Assembly: GCA_964016985.1 (NCBI GenBank)
Contig: OZ024823.1
Location: 34,834,878-34,898,877, forward strand
Length of the DNA stretch: 64,000 nt
Direction of reading: 5' to 3'
Source of the DNA: Anodontia alba
Taxonomy: Eukaryota > Mollusca > Bivalvia > Lucinida > Lucinidae
The position numbers were made by a program, and so were the translations under genes. Below are positions 34,861 through 46,250 of this stretch, piece by piece. Positions within the stretch are counted from its first letter, which is position 1. Each line of letters starts with the position of its first letter. The notes beneath the pieces are model-generated. The model made no database searches and was not told the origin of the DNA. It was given only the letters and a program-made list of their open reading frames with translations.

Positions 34861-35811
34861 TATTTTTTTCCCTTTTTGAGAACTTGAAGTGAATCTGTAA
34901 CAGTTCCTGAGTTCACTTATTTACTTTATAACATTTACCACTTATCCGGTTCCTTGAGACGGCTGTGGTCCATGAGGGTATCTACATATTGGGCCGCGTC
35001 GCGAGAAAAAAAACTCTTCGGACTGTCCGTCGGATCAATCTTTCAGAGCGCATGCCCGGCCCATTAGTGAGAGCTCATGGCAAGTTCTTTGGTTGACACT
35101 TCCCCTTGGCCTACCGCTTAGGTTCTAGCGAGATTGGCGGATGCGCAGTCTCGCCTGAACCTTTGCTGTTCGCATATGCTAGAATTGCTCTTTTCCAATG
35201 ACGCGGCTCCTTTTATTCTTAAAAATACAGACTAAGATAAAATTATAGCAAAAAGAAGACACGTTTAATTAAATGAACAGGTCACGATGGATATTGAAAA
35301 TACTTAGGCACTTCTAGCAGCGCTTTAGGCGACACTCTCCTTCCCAATTTAACCCATTTACGCTGAGTGGATTCTTCTACCCTAACTCTTTCACTGGTCC
35401 ATTTCCAATTGAAAGGGTGTGTTGTTATTTTTTATTATTATCATGTTCGTAGGAAATTCTATATTTAATGAAACTATGATCAGACGCCGGCTTCTACATA
35501 AATGGGTTATTATTTGAGTTCTATGGTGCCAGGGTATATCCTAATCGGCTCAGAAACAGAGAAAGACGGTATAAAACTGTTCTGAATGTTTTGAATAGCT
35601 AGCAGCTTGTGTGAGTTCGCAATATCGAAAAAAATTATGATACTGAAGTTCATGAAGTGTTACAAACACAGGTCACAGTCCACCTCCTCCGATACCGAGA
35701 GGAAGAGCGAATCGACAGGGGCTTACGCAGCCAGAACATAACAACCAGGGCCTAGTTGCCCAACCTCCGTGTAAATAGTCTCTGTCAAATCACGGAAACG
35801 CTTATTTTACC

Positions 35812-36045
35812 GGGCCCAGTTCCGTTGTTCAAAGCATCATTACCTAACGAGCTCCATAATGACAAACTTAGATGTACCTTAGGTATTTTTAAATACATTG
35901 ATATTTTTGCTGCAAAAACGTGAGTAGCTTTTGCAAGCTACTCAAATTTTTTTTCAGCAAAAAAATATCAACAGCCATATTTCGAGACAGAAATTTTAAT
36001 GTCACGTTAGCTAACAACTTCGTTAAGTTTTGAACAATTGGGCCC
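35812..36045. mobile_element. MITE with GGGCCCA(G/A)TT termini
   Basis: Inverted ends GGGCCCAGTTCCGTTGTTCA and TTTTGAACAATTGGGCCC. The central hairpin is GATATTTTTGCTGCAAAAA..TTTTTTCAGCAAAAAAATATC around TAGCTTTTGCAAGCTA. It sits in intron 1, ending 115 bp before exon 2. Confidence 0.75.
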
Positions 36046-36160
36046 AGAACGTATAACTAAATGATAAGCCGATCGACCAGCTCCCTCTCCCCAATGTAAG
36101 TGATCACAAAGCTACTATTTATTTTTCGGAGTTTCTCCACGTGTAATTCTATGTTTCTAG

Positions 36161-36347
36161 GAATGTTTTCTGTGCGCTGTGCAATGGTTACTATCCTGGA
36201 AATGTGTTATACATTATGCATCAGAAACCAGGCAAAGCGGAAACGTATGCATTTTCTGGACTGTTGAAGTTTAACAGAAGATCGACTATCGACGGCACCA
36301 AAGCTGACCATCCATTTGAAGACGGACATATTTTGGACATCAAACAG
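36161..36347 (+). CDS. Exon 2 of the second adhesion-class GPCR (ectodomain)
   Basis: Begins after TTTCTAG and ends before the donor GTACAT, 187 nt. The first base completes the Arg codon split by exon 1 (phase 2), and the exon ends in phase 0, matching exon 3. It encodes about 62 residues starting NVFCALCNGYYPGNVLY and ending in a DGHILDIKQ-like segment. CALCN repeats the CALCH motif of exon 1, consistent with a repeated Cys-rich ectodomain module. It has no stop or frameshift. Confidence 0.85.
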
Positions 36348-36593
36348 GTACATTTTACTTGAATCGATTTTATTTATTCATGTAATATGTCATTAGAATA
36401 AAAACTACATTGTATCTGTTCGATATATGAGCAGTTCAGATCTCCTACTTGTTCTTATCGTATGCCATTAATGAAATGATACCCTTTTGGCCCTACGCAA
36501 AATGCGAAGTCTTTTCGAGATGTCAAGTCATTATATGATATTGTAGGGTCCCGAAAAAAAGCTGACCACAAGGATCATGAGACGTTCAGGGAC

Positions 36594-36629
<36 letters not shown>

Positions 36630-37572
36630 ATTTACAAATGCAATCTACTGGTATTTAAATTTACCGAATAAAGAAAGCGGAAAATAAAACTTAAACTTCA
36701 AAGTTTTTTTTTTACAGATGTAAGTCTGTAGAGTATCAGTTATCTAACAGTTATTATAATCTTTTATCAATGCTCTTTAAACGAATTCATGCAAAATATT
36801 ATCAAAATGTGATTTTGGTGTCTGTTTTAAGGAGTTATTAGTTATTTTAGCGAAATGGACTTGTTCAAGTATTAAGATAAATATGATGGTAAAGAGTTTG
36901 GATTACCAAATACTTAGGGCACATAAAGTATTATACTGAGAGGCAACACTACTGAAATGCAAGATGAAACGCTATAATTTATCATTTCACATGCAATAAA
37001 ATTGACCTGCACGTATAGGTTCACAATTTCTTGAATGCACACCTGATAGCCAGTTACAGATTAGTAGAGACATCAAAATCCTAAGGATACGAATGTCAAA
37101 AATATAAATGAAGATACCCATGCCACAACCACGAAGCACAGCCTTCCCGAGGCATCAAAAGAAGGAGAGATGAGGAACAAACGACAACACAAACGCCACA
37201 TATGAAACCACAGACGCATAAAGAAAGAAAAACTTGAACAGAAGAACCACCTTGGAACGGTCCTTAGGAAAACTATTTGGGGTGCAAACTAATTTTATTC
37301 GTGCTAAACCTCATCTTGATTCTGATGCTGCTCCAAATTACAAATATATGTTCAGCCCCCACGGGGATCAATTCCTATTTTCTGGAAAAAAAAATAAAAA
37401 AAGAAATGATTATTTGTTGTTAATGTAATAATAGTTAAGATCTTTAGGTCTTCTGCCAATGATTCTTTAAGTGGAGAGCGAAAACCCTGATCAGATGTTG
37501 ATCTGGACAATGCTGTCCGCATTCGCCCAGTAGACAACTTTTCTATGGGGCGGCTTAATTATTATAATTCAT

Positions 37573-37667
<95 letters not shown>

Positions 37668-38266
37668 TATTTACCCCAGGAATCTGGACATATTTGCCTG
37701 AGCAAACAGACTAGAACGCGGCATATGATCAGGGTCTACTCTGTTTGTAACTAATCCAGCAGCTTTGACCCATCAACAAGTAGTAAAATGGAATTGTATC
37801 AAGTCGTAAAATGGACAAGTAGTAAAACTGACTGTCAGTCATAATTTGTATATTTCCTCTTTGTGTCATAGGTAGGCTTTGCTCTGTGTTTGTGGAAAAA
37901 AAGGCAAGAGAAAAGTCCAGGGAGTGCCACAATCACAAACCGCAGCCCTTCCCAGACATCAAGAGGAAGAGGAAATCGACAAATCCAAACAAGCACAAAT
38001 CGATCAAACGTACGAAAAGCACTAAGATTAGCTATTTCTTCCCCAAGCGAGGTAATCGCAATGCTAAAGGGACTGAAAAACACAAGAACAAAATGGCACA
38101 AGGTAAGACATACAACAAATCGCCTCGTAGAATAAACCACAAAGCACCAAAGAGTAAGACTAACACCGGGACCACCGCCTTAGAACGGTCAGTAGAGTAA
38201 ACCATCGGGAAGACAGTTTCTTCACTGTTTTGTTTAATTTTATTTAATGATTATTTTCTTTTTCAG
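36348..38266. other. Intron 2 of the second receptor
   Basis: Bounded by GTACAT and TTTTTCAG. Contains an A-run (36599-36628), CCAGGGAGTGCC-family repeats (37120-37440, 37880-38215), a GCGGACA-type hairpin (about 37465-37530), a (TA)n microsatellite (37576-37665) and a GATCAGGGTCTACTCTGTTT hairpin half. No coding sequence is seen. Confidence 0.65.
37576..37665. repeat. (TA)n microsatellite
   Basis: About 45 uninterrupted TA units within intron 2. Confidence 0.95.
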
Positions 38267-39877
38267 AATCTTTGCGTAGAGGTATTTTGTTCTCCTCTAA
38301 GAAAACTAATAAAAGATAATTGTGTGGAGTTGTATACACGAATACATGGTGTAGATTACATCTTCACAGCCCGTCTTTATCCAGTTGGTGGATGGCAGAG
38401 TGCTTTCGATGACATACTGATAATGTATAATACACTTTTGGACTGGTTCCAAAATCTGTTTTGGAATGATTCAGGTGAACTGCATTCTTCAGACTACTTT
38501 ATACAACTTTGTAGTGTGGACCTTTATCATATTGTGAAAGATGCTTATTCTGTAGGCTCTGATTTTACTTGCAACGTGAAACATGTACATTGCTATTACG
38601 AGATTGAAATAAAATTTCAGGTATCTCAGTGGCACGGTATGAATGACATTATTAAATTGGTTTCAGACCTACAGAAGTGGAATGTTGAGTTATCATTTGA
38701 TGAAAGTAATTACACATTCAGAATTCAAGAATGGGATTTTGGATACAGAGATCGCCCTATTTCACAATCTTTTAACTTGTCTGACAGATATGAAGATAGC
38801 TCTGAACAAGTAAGATTAACTCGGCAGAAGTCGTGCCCGTTAGTTTCTTTGTCTCTGTCTGATTATGAATACTTTGAGGGCAACGTTGGACTGACTTTTC
38901 CGTATCAAAATATTACACTGCGCGCTGGCAAGTTCTTTTTTAGCAACAATTATTCAAAGATTTCAGTTTGCTCTGATGTTTATTTAAAAAAGTTCGCAGC
39001 AACATCATCAGGCCATGCAAAATCCTCTTCAAATGTTGCGATCATACTGTCTATAGTATGTTGTACAGTATCGTTACTGTGTCTTTTATTATCTTTTGTC
39101 ACTTTCTGTCTGTTTCCAAGACTAAGGACTGTACCAGGTCGAAATAATATGGCACTTATATTAAGTTTGATAATCGCTCAAACGTTATTTCTTATAAGCA
39201 GCTTTGGTCATTTAAAGGGTGGATCAAACGCATGTAAACTGGTTGGATTGTTGACACACTTCTATTGGCTTGTGACAGTATTTTGGATGAACGTCTGTAC
39301 ATTTCATGTGTTCATGGTATTTACCGGAATGAATCGGCCTGTTGGAAGCGGCCGGAAAACATTTCTGACGTACTCTTCTTACACTGTAGTTTTGTCTGCT
39401 TTACCCGTTTTAACAAATATTCTTGTCTCTACATTAGCAATGGGTGACTTTGGTTATGGAAACCCTTCTTGCTATATCAGCTCAGAGGAAATGGTTGGCT
39501 TTACGTTTGGGATTCCAGTTGGATTTGTAATCATTACAAATTTGATAATGTTTCTGATTTTCATTGTAATAGTAAAACGAGCTCCTACTGTAAAAACAGA
39601 CGTTAAAAACGAGAGAAATGACATCATTATATTTGCAAAATTATCTTCTCTCACAGGGTGTACTTGGATCTTTGGCTTCATATACTCATGGACAGACATT
39701 GAAGTGTTTTCCTACTTGTTCATTGTATTGAATGCGTCGCAAGGTGTCTTTCTATTCCTGTCCTTTGTTTGCAATAGACTGGTGTTTGATATGTATAAGA
39801 AGGGGTCGTTTGGTGTGACGTCCGTCAGTGGGACGTTCAAAACACGTACCATGAAGTATATAGAAGGCAAGCTTTGA
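38267..39877 (+). CDS. Terminal 7TM exon of the second adhesion-class GPCR
   Basis: Paralogue of the exon at 531-2189. It opens after TTTTTCAG (38259-38266) in phase 0 and encodes about 536 residues to TGA. The aligned start (NLCVEVFCSPLR against RECMELLCSPMR) fixes both acceptors. The GTG at 38324 is internal. Shared motifs include QKSCPLVSLSLSDYE, CLFPRLRTVPG, FWMNVCTFHVF, SCYISSEEMVGFTFGIP and NASQGVFLFLSFVCN. Seven hydrophobic segments are intact, with the TM3 Cys and ECL2 Cys present. No GPS is seen. The C-terminal tail is shorter than in the paralogue. The frame is clean although exon 1 is broken, so either decay is recent, a different 5' exon is used, or exon 1 lesions are assembly artefacts. 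Confidence 0.9.
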   Translation, partial: NLCVEVFCSPLRKLIKDNCVELYTRIHGVDYIFTARLYPVGGWQSAFDDILIMYNTLLDWFQNLFWNDSGELHSSDYFIQLCSVDLYHIVKDAYSVGSDFTCNVKHVHCYYEIEIKFQVSQWHGMNDIIKLVSDLQKWNVELSFDESNYTFRIQEWDFGYRDRPISQSFNLSDRYEDSSEQVRLTRQKSCPLVSLSLSDYEYFEGNVGLTFPYQNITLRAGKFFFSNNYSKISVCSDVYLKKFAATSSGHAKSSSNVAIILSIVCCTVSLLCLLLSFVTFCLFPRLRTVPGRNNMALILSLIIAQTLFLISSFGHLKGGSNACKLVGLLTHFYWLVTVFWMNVCTFHVFMVFTGMNRPVGSGRKTFLTYSSYTVVLSALPVLTNILVSTLAMGDFGYGNPSCYISSEEMVGFTFGIPVGFVIITNLIMFLIFIVIVKRAPTVKTDVKNERNDIIIFAKLSSLTGCTWIFGFIYSWTDIEVFSYLFIVLNASQGVFLFLSFVCNRLVFDMYKKGSFGVTSVSGTFKTRTMKYIEGKL

Positions 39878-39941
39878 GAGCTCTGTATGGTCTTTATTGG
39901 TATTACATCACAGAATTCAGGCATACGGAGCTAAATGTTCT

Positions 39942-40264
39942 ATTTTCCTATTCAGCTTCCTCATGATTCGAATTTATACCTCATTGAAGGTTAGATATTT
40001 ACCGGTGTTCGTATCCCGTTTATAACAATTTCTTACTTTACGTTTCTTTGGACTTGTATTAGACTTAGTTATGTATTGTCGGTTGTTGTTATACTCTGTA
40101 TGCATCGGTCCTACCGCCTGTTAGCATCGCTACTTACGCCTATAATAGCCGGTACGAATACTGCTTTTTATCTAATGGTATTACTTCCTATACAACTATA
40201 TGAGTATCACTAATAGATTAAAAATTACTATTTCTCCTATTACATTCTGCTTCTTCTTTACAGA
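39942..40264 (+). repeat. Naiad-like element: first pseudo-LTR unit
   Basis: A ~322 bp block (CAGCTTCCTCATGATTCGAA to CTTCTTCTTTACAGATTTT) repeated immediately downstream with about 95% apparent identity. Head-to-tail 5' copies (pLTRs) are typical of Penelope-like elements. It starts only 65 bp after the receptor stop codon, so it probably interrupts that gene's 3' UTR. Confidence 0.8.
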
Positions 40265-40599
40265 TTTTCTTATTCAACTTCCTCATGATTCTAATTTATA
40301 CTTCATTGAAGGTTACATATTTACCGGTGTACGTATCCCGTTTATAACAATTTCTTACTTTACGTTTCTTTGGACTTGTATTAATTAGACTTAGTTATGT
40401 ATTGTCGGTTGTTGTTATACTCTGTATGCATCGGTCCTACCGCCTGTTTGCATCGCTACTCACTGCCTATAATAGCCGGTACGATTACTGCTTTTTTATC
40501 TAATGGTATTACTTCCTATACAACTATATGAGTATCACTAATAGATTAAAAATTACTATTTTCCTATTAGGCTACATTCTGCTTCTTCTTTACAGATTC
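40265..40599 (+). repeat. Naiad-like element: second pseudo-LTR unit
   Basis: Second copy of the block, with a 4-5 bp insertion (TTAATTAGAC for TTAGAC), a small insertion near its end (TTAGGCTACATTC), and scattered substitutions. The coding part of the element follows. Confidence 0.8.
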
Positions 40600-40648
40600 C
40601 CCGTTCTACTGCTAGATTTATTACCTACTGTTAACGTTTCGCCTTTGA

Positions 40649-41040
40649 AACCATTCTGTATCATCTATAAATTTATGTAGCGCTTCCAGTTATAATATTT
40701 TCCGTTATCACCTTAGAATTAGACTTTCTCCAATTAAATCTCCTATACTTCTAAAATATAAGAATCCGTATAAAAGGAACAGTATGTACCCTAATATTTC
40801 TAAGTGCAATGCCAAGAGTTGCATCTGCTGCATTCATTTAATTTGTCAGTCAACTATTATTTCCTCTGTTAATCATAGACAATTTGCAGTTGTAAACAAC
40901 TCTGATTTAGACTGAAAGTCAGAGGATGTTATATATGTTCTCACTTGCAGCGAAGGAGGCTGAGGAATGCAGTATGTTGGACAGACCAAACGGGCCCTTA
41001 AAACAAGGTTTAAGGAACATTTGTTTAAAATTAAAAAAGC

Positions 41041-41071
<31 letters not shown>

Positions 41072-43146
41072 GTTTCTTTATCAACATTTCCGGAGAGCTG
41101 GTCATTCATGATCATCTAGTAAAGTTTTGGTTCAACCCGTTGAAAAAAATATACACAAGTCCAATTCTACCGAAAGATTCAAAAATGTTTTAAGACATGA
41201 ACTTGAACTTAAATGGATTAAACGTTTACAAACCCCTTTACCACTAGGATTGAATGATAATATTTACCATGAAGGAAATATTTTTAAAATGCCGGATTTC
41301 GATGTTTTTTCCCTTTTAGATATTAAAAAAATGTAATAAACGATCCCATGGTAAGCGCAAAAATGGTAATTTTAAATGCAAACATAAAACTGTCTTATCT
41401 CTTTTTGATTTTAATATTCTCTTAAATTCTGGACGTCATCGAATGCTTTCTAAACTAGCTTCACTACCTATTTCTTCACTACGTAAGTTAGATGATGAGG
41501 CGAATAAATTTTATGATAGAAAACATGATTTGTATGAAGCAGTTCTCCTTACTAGATGTTATACTCAACATGCTCTTCGTCCTTACATTGATTCTGAAAT
41601 TAACCACATTAGACACTTCATCAAAATTCCATTCATTAATAAAGGTATTGAATTCATAGATTTACCTAGCTTATTTCGAAATAATAATGTTATCTCAGCT
41701 ATACCTTCATATTTCGAAAACACGGAATCTCCTATTATTTGTTATAAATATAACAAACCTATCCGTAATACTATACTTAATTTCAATAAATTAGTTTCTG
41801 ATCTTGATATTGAAACTGGTTCCCCTGATTCTTGAGATTGTAAAGATTCTAAAATTTGTTATCAACCAGCCGGCCATATTGTCACTGGTAACTTGAAGAT
41901 TATAACTGATTCACGAATCCGTTCAGTCATTTCAAAAGGACCTAAATATAGATTCCCAGCCCACATTGATTTCAATAAATGTCGGGAAATAATTGCTAAT
42001 GCTTTAAATGACTATTGTACGCGTTGGTGTAAACGAGAGCATGTTGAGTCTAATGCTTTAAATAATTGGAAATTTAAGCTTTTTAAAATCATTGATGAAC
42101 GTGTGTTATTTTCCTCTAATAACCTTGATCTTCTCACTCCTAAACCTAAACTATCTTTTCGATATTTGAAACAAGGTATCCAAGAATTTCATAGGAAGTA
42201 TGTTTTGGCTCCAGCTGATAAAGCTGCTAATAATGTTGTTGTTGTGTGACGACTTTATCATATCAATACTCTAATACAAGAACTTGGTAGTACCAAAACA
42301 TATGAACGGATTTCTACTGACGAGAGATCTATTGTTAATACCCATTCTATCGATATTACTGCTATTAAAGAAAAGCAAGACAGACTTCCTACGTTATATT
42401 GGTTACCGAAACTTCATAAACGACCTTATAAAGCACGTTTCATTGCTAATTCTACTTCATGTACGACTACTGTTTTGTCCAAACTGCTAACTTCATGCCT
42501 TACTGTTGTTAAAAAACATTGGATTAGATACTATGATACTGTTTACGAAAGGGACGGAATTAACTTTTTCTGGTCAATTAAAAATTCCAATGATGTTCTT
42601 AATAAATTTAAATCTAAAAACTTTCAGGCTTCTAAATTGTCTACATATGATTTTTCTACACTGTATACTACATTACCTCATCATCTTATAAAAGATAAAC
42701 TTATTGATTTGATTAAACGAATGTTTATTCGGGAGAATACTCAATATTTGGCTTGCAACGAAGAATGTGCTTTTTTCACTTCTGATGTATACAATAATCA
42801 CAAATTATGGTCGTGTCTAAAGTCTGTGATGCCCTTGTTTATCTTTTGGATAATATTTTTATTAGATTTGGAACTAAAATTTATAGGCAAACTATTGGTA
42901 TTCCGATGGGAACTAATTGTGCTCCTCTTGTTGCAGATTTGTTTCTTTTTTGTTATGAGAGATTTCATGAAGTCTCTCTCACGTGAAAATCAGGCTGACA
43001 TTATTGAGGCTTTCAATTCAACTTCAAGATACCTTGATGATTTATTAAATATTGACAACATTTACTTTGACCCAATGATGGACCGGATATACCCTACAGA
43101 ACTCCAATTAAATAGAGCAAATTCTTCCGATACCGAGGCACCTTTT
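40649..43146 (+). pseudogene. Naiad-like GIY-YIG endonuclease/reverse transcriptase ORF with five in-frame TGA codons
   Basis: The product nicks target DNA and copies element RNA. The N-terminus has CNAKSCICC, then VIYVLTC and MQYVGQTKRALKTRFKEH (GIY-YIG core) and a following HF..GH. Next come a linker, LAPADKAANNVVVV, LYWLPKLHKRPYKARFIANS, YDFSTLYTTLP (first RT Asp, 42649-42651), GIPMGTNCAPLVADLF (42895 on) and RYLDDLLNI (catalytic Asp pair, 43036-43041). Internal stops in the coding frames are TGA only: 40913, 40961, 41109, 41833 and 42247. The second replaces the residue before GMQYVGQT and the last follows NNVVVV, both positions where Cys is expected from family knowledge. Frameshifts occur at the A-run 41041-41064, near 41335, near 42820 and near 42960, so this copy is dead. 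Recoding to selenocysteine in its ancestor is inferred. Confidence 0.8.
41041..41064. repeat. A24 run interrupting the endonuclease frame
   Basis: A 24-base A tract between FKIKKA and IDTFLYQHF shifts the frame by one. It may be real slippage or a homopolymer assembly error. Confidence 0.9.
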
Positions 43147-45977
43147 TATGCCCCCAACTTCAAAGAAGTTGGAGGGGCATATTGCTTCTGGGTTGTTCGT
43201 CCGTCCTTCCGTCCGTCCGTCCGTCCGTTCGTCACGCTTTTTGATGCATAGCATAACTTCAGAACCGTGAATGCTACTGTTTTGAAATTTCTTATATGGA
43301 TTCCTCATGAAAAAATAGCTGACACGTATTTTGTCTTGACAGGATTGTGCCCTTTTCTGAGTTTTGGCCCTTTGAAAAAATATGGATGCAATCTTGTCAG
43401 CAAAATATCTCAAGAACTATTGAAGCTAGAGCCTTGAAACTTGACGAATAGACTGGTAGTGATGAGTAGATGGACTGATTAACTTTTGAAGAAAATTTAA
43501 AAAATACTTCTTGAGTTATGGCCCTTTGTAATTTTGGGCATTTTACCTTGTTAGCATAATATCTCAAAAACTATTGAAGCTAGAGCCTTGAAACTTAACA
43601 AATATATTTGTAGTGATGAGTAGATGAACTGATTAACTTTTGAAGAAATTCTAAAACATACTTCTTGAGTTATGGCCCTTTGTAATTTTGGGCATTCTTA
43701 CCTTGTTAGCACAATGTCTCAAAAACTGTTAGAGCTAGAGCCTTGAAACTTAATAAATATATTTGTAGTGATGAGTAGATGAACTGATTAACTTTTGAAG
43801 AAATTCTAAAAAATACTTCATGAGTTATGGCCCTTTGTAATTTTGGGCATTCTTACCTTGTCAGCAAAATATCTCAAATACCGTTGGAGCTAGTGCCTTG
43901 AAACTTGACAAATGGACTGGAAGTGATGAGTAGACAACCTGGTTAACTTTTGGAGAAATTTTGAAAAATACTTCTTGAGTTATGGCCCTTTGTAATTTTG
44001 GGCATTTTAGCTTGTCAGCAAAATATCTCAAAAACTGTTAGAGCTACAGCCTTGAAACTTAGCAAATGGATTTGTAGTGATGAGTAGATGAACTGATTAA
44101 TTTTTGAAGAAATTCTGAAAAATACTTCATGAGATATTGCCCTTTGTAATTTGGGGCATTTTTACCTTGTCAGCAAAATATCTAAAAAATGATTGAAGTT
44201 AGAGCCTTGAAACTTGATGAGTAGACTGGCAATGATGAGTAGACAACCTGATTATTTTTTGAAGAAATTTTGAAAAATACTTATTGAGTTATGGCCCTTT
44301 GTAATTTTGGACATTTTTACCTTGTCAGCAAAATATCTCAAAAAACTTTTAGAGCTAGAGCCTTAAAACTTAGTAAATGGATTTGTAGTGATGAGTAGAT
44401 AATCTGATTAACTTTTGAAGAAATTCTGAAAAATACTTCATGAGTTATGGCCCTTTGTAATTTTGGGCAATTTTACATTGTCAGCAAAATATCTCAAATA
44501 CCGTTGGATCTAGAGCCTTGAAACTTGATGAATGGACTGGTAGTGATGAGTAGACAACTTGATTAACTTTTGAAGAAATTTTGAAAAATACTTCTTGAGT
44601 TATTGCCCTTTGTGATTTTGGGCATTTTTACCTTGTCAGCAAAATATCTAAAACATTGTTATAGCTAGAGCCATAAAATTTGGTGAATGGATTTGTAATG
44701 ATGAGTAGACAACCTGATTAAGGTTTGAATAAATTTTAAAAAATACTTATTGAGTTATGGCCCTTTGTGATTTTGGGCAATTTTATCTTGTCAGCAAAAT
44801 ATCTCAAAAACTGTTAGAGCTAGAGACTTGAAACTTGGTGAATTGATTGGTAATGATGAGTAGATGACCTGCTTAACTTTTGTGTAAATTCTGAACAATA
44901 TTTCGTAAGTAAACGCCCTTTGTAAATTTGGGCATGTTTCCCTTGTCAGCAAAATATCTAAACAACTATTGAAGCTGGAGCCTTGAAACTTGATGATACA
45001 TTGGTAGCGATGAGAAGATGACCTGATTATGCCCCTAGTTTTGAATAAAATTGATGGGGCATATTATATTGCCTTCGTTTGTCGGTCCGTCCGTTTGTCC
45101 GTTCGTCAAGTTTTTTTTGTGCATGCCATATCTTAAGAACCCTGCATGCTAGGGTTTTGAAATTTTATATTTGGGTTCCCAATAAAAAAAATAGCTGGCA
45201 CGTATTTGTTTTTCTTGTCCAGCATGTTTGTTTAGTGTTATGCCCCTTTGAGAAAATCAGAATTAAATCTTGTGAGCAAGATATCTCGAAAAGTATTTCA
45301 GCTAGGTTCTTGAAATTCGATATAGTGAGTGGGAATGATGTGTAAATTACCTGATTATATTTTGAGAGAATTCCCTGAAAATACTGATTAAGTTACGGCC
45401 CTTTGGGGTTCTGCGCATTTTGACCTTGTCAGCAAGATGTATCGAAAAGTACTTAAGCTAGGGTCTTGAAATATCATATGCTGATTGGGGATGATGTGGA
45501 GATTACCTGATTTATTTTTAGGGAATTCCATGAAAAATTGATGTAGTTATGGCCCTTTGTAGTTCTAGGCATTTTGACCTTGTCAGCAAGGTATCTCAAA
45601 AAGTATTTAAGCCAGAGCCATGATATTTGGTATACTGATTCGGATTGAGAAGGAGATCACCTGATTAAATTTTGAACCAACAAAATGAAATTTTGGAGTT
45701 ATGGCCCTTCGCAATTTCTGGCCATTTAATGTCGTTGCTTTATTGTGTATAGCATAAGTTTAGAACCATGTATGCTAATGTTTGAAATTTCATATTTTGA
45801 TTCCTCATGAAAAAATAGGTGACCCGTATTTTTTTCTTATCCCAATTATCTCCTATTTTAGAGTTATTTCCCTTTGATAAAATAACATTGAAATCTCATA
45901 TATTTGTACTGTTGTTACCGTCATGGGCAAGCAGTGTTGGAGTCAAGCAGTGTTAGAGTCAGGCAGTTGGGGGCATA
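43147..45977. mobile_element. Tandem-array element 3, inserted in the Naiad-like RT
   Basis: Ends are inverted: TATGCCCCCAACTTC at the left and CAGTTGGGGGCATA at the right. A hairpin head (AACTTCAAAGAAGTT) and a GTCC tract (43197-43232) precede about eleven ~150-160 bp units with GAGTTATGGCCCTTTGTAAT, TTGTCAGCAAAATATCTCAA and GAGCCTTGAAACTT. A second, related head (TATGCCCCTAGTTTTG..GATGGGGCATA, GTCC tract) begins at about 45032 and heads a shorter, diverged array. No frame is coding. RT sequence resumes at about 46000, so the insertion is later than the Naiad copy. Confidence 0.8.
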
Positions 45978-45999
45978 CCGTTTTACAAACACCAGCTCT

Positions 46000-46250
46000 A
46001 GTTTGGATCTTGGATCTATGTTTATCTAATGGTACAGTTTCCACCAAAATTTATGATAAATGGGACGATTTTGATTTTGATATAGTCAATTTCCCTTTTC
46101 TTGATGGCGATGTCACCCGGCGTACCTCATATGGGGTATACATATCTCATCTTATTAGATTCGCCAGAGCTTCTTAAAATCTTAATGACTTTAACTGCCG
46201 TAATTAAAGCCCTTACTGCCAAACTTCTTAGGCAGGGCTATCGTTATTTT
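46000..46250 (+). pseudogene. C-terminal part of the Naiad-like RT ORF
   Basis: Continues the RT after the inserted element: DLCLSNGTVSTKIYDKWDDF, then DIVNFPFLDGDV and SYGVYISHLIRFARAS. TAA follows at 46175-46177, with NLNDFNCRN and AKLLRQGYRYFKLN recognisable beyond it in shifted frames. Unlike the upstream part, this segment contains TAA, so its stops look like ordinary decay. Confidence 0.8.

Noticed and set aside
37886..38200. Lys/Arg-rich frame resembling a nuclear basic protein
   Set aside because: Part of a dispersed repeat also found inverted at 34650-34860; frames are not conserved between copies.
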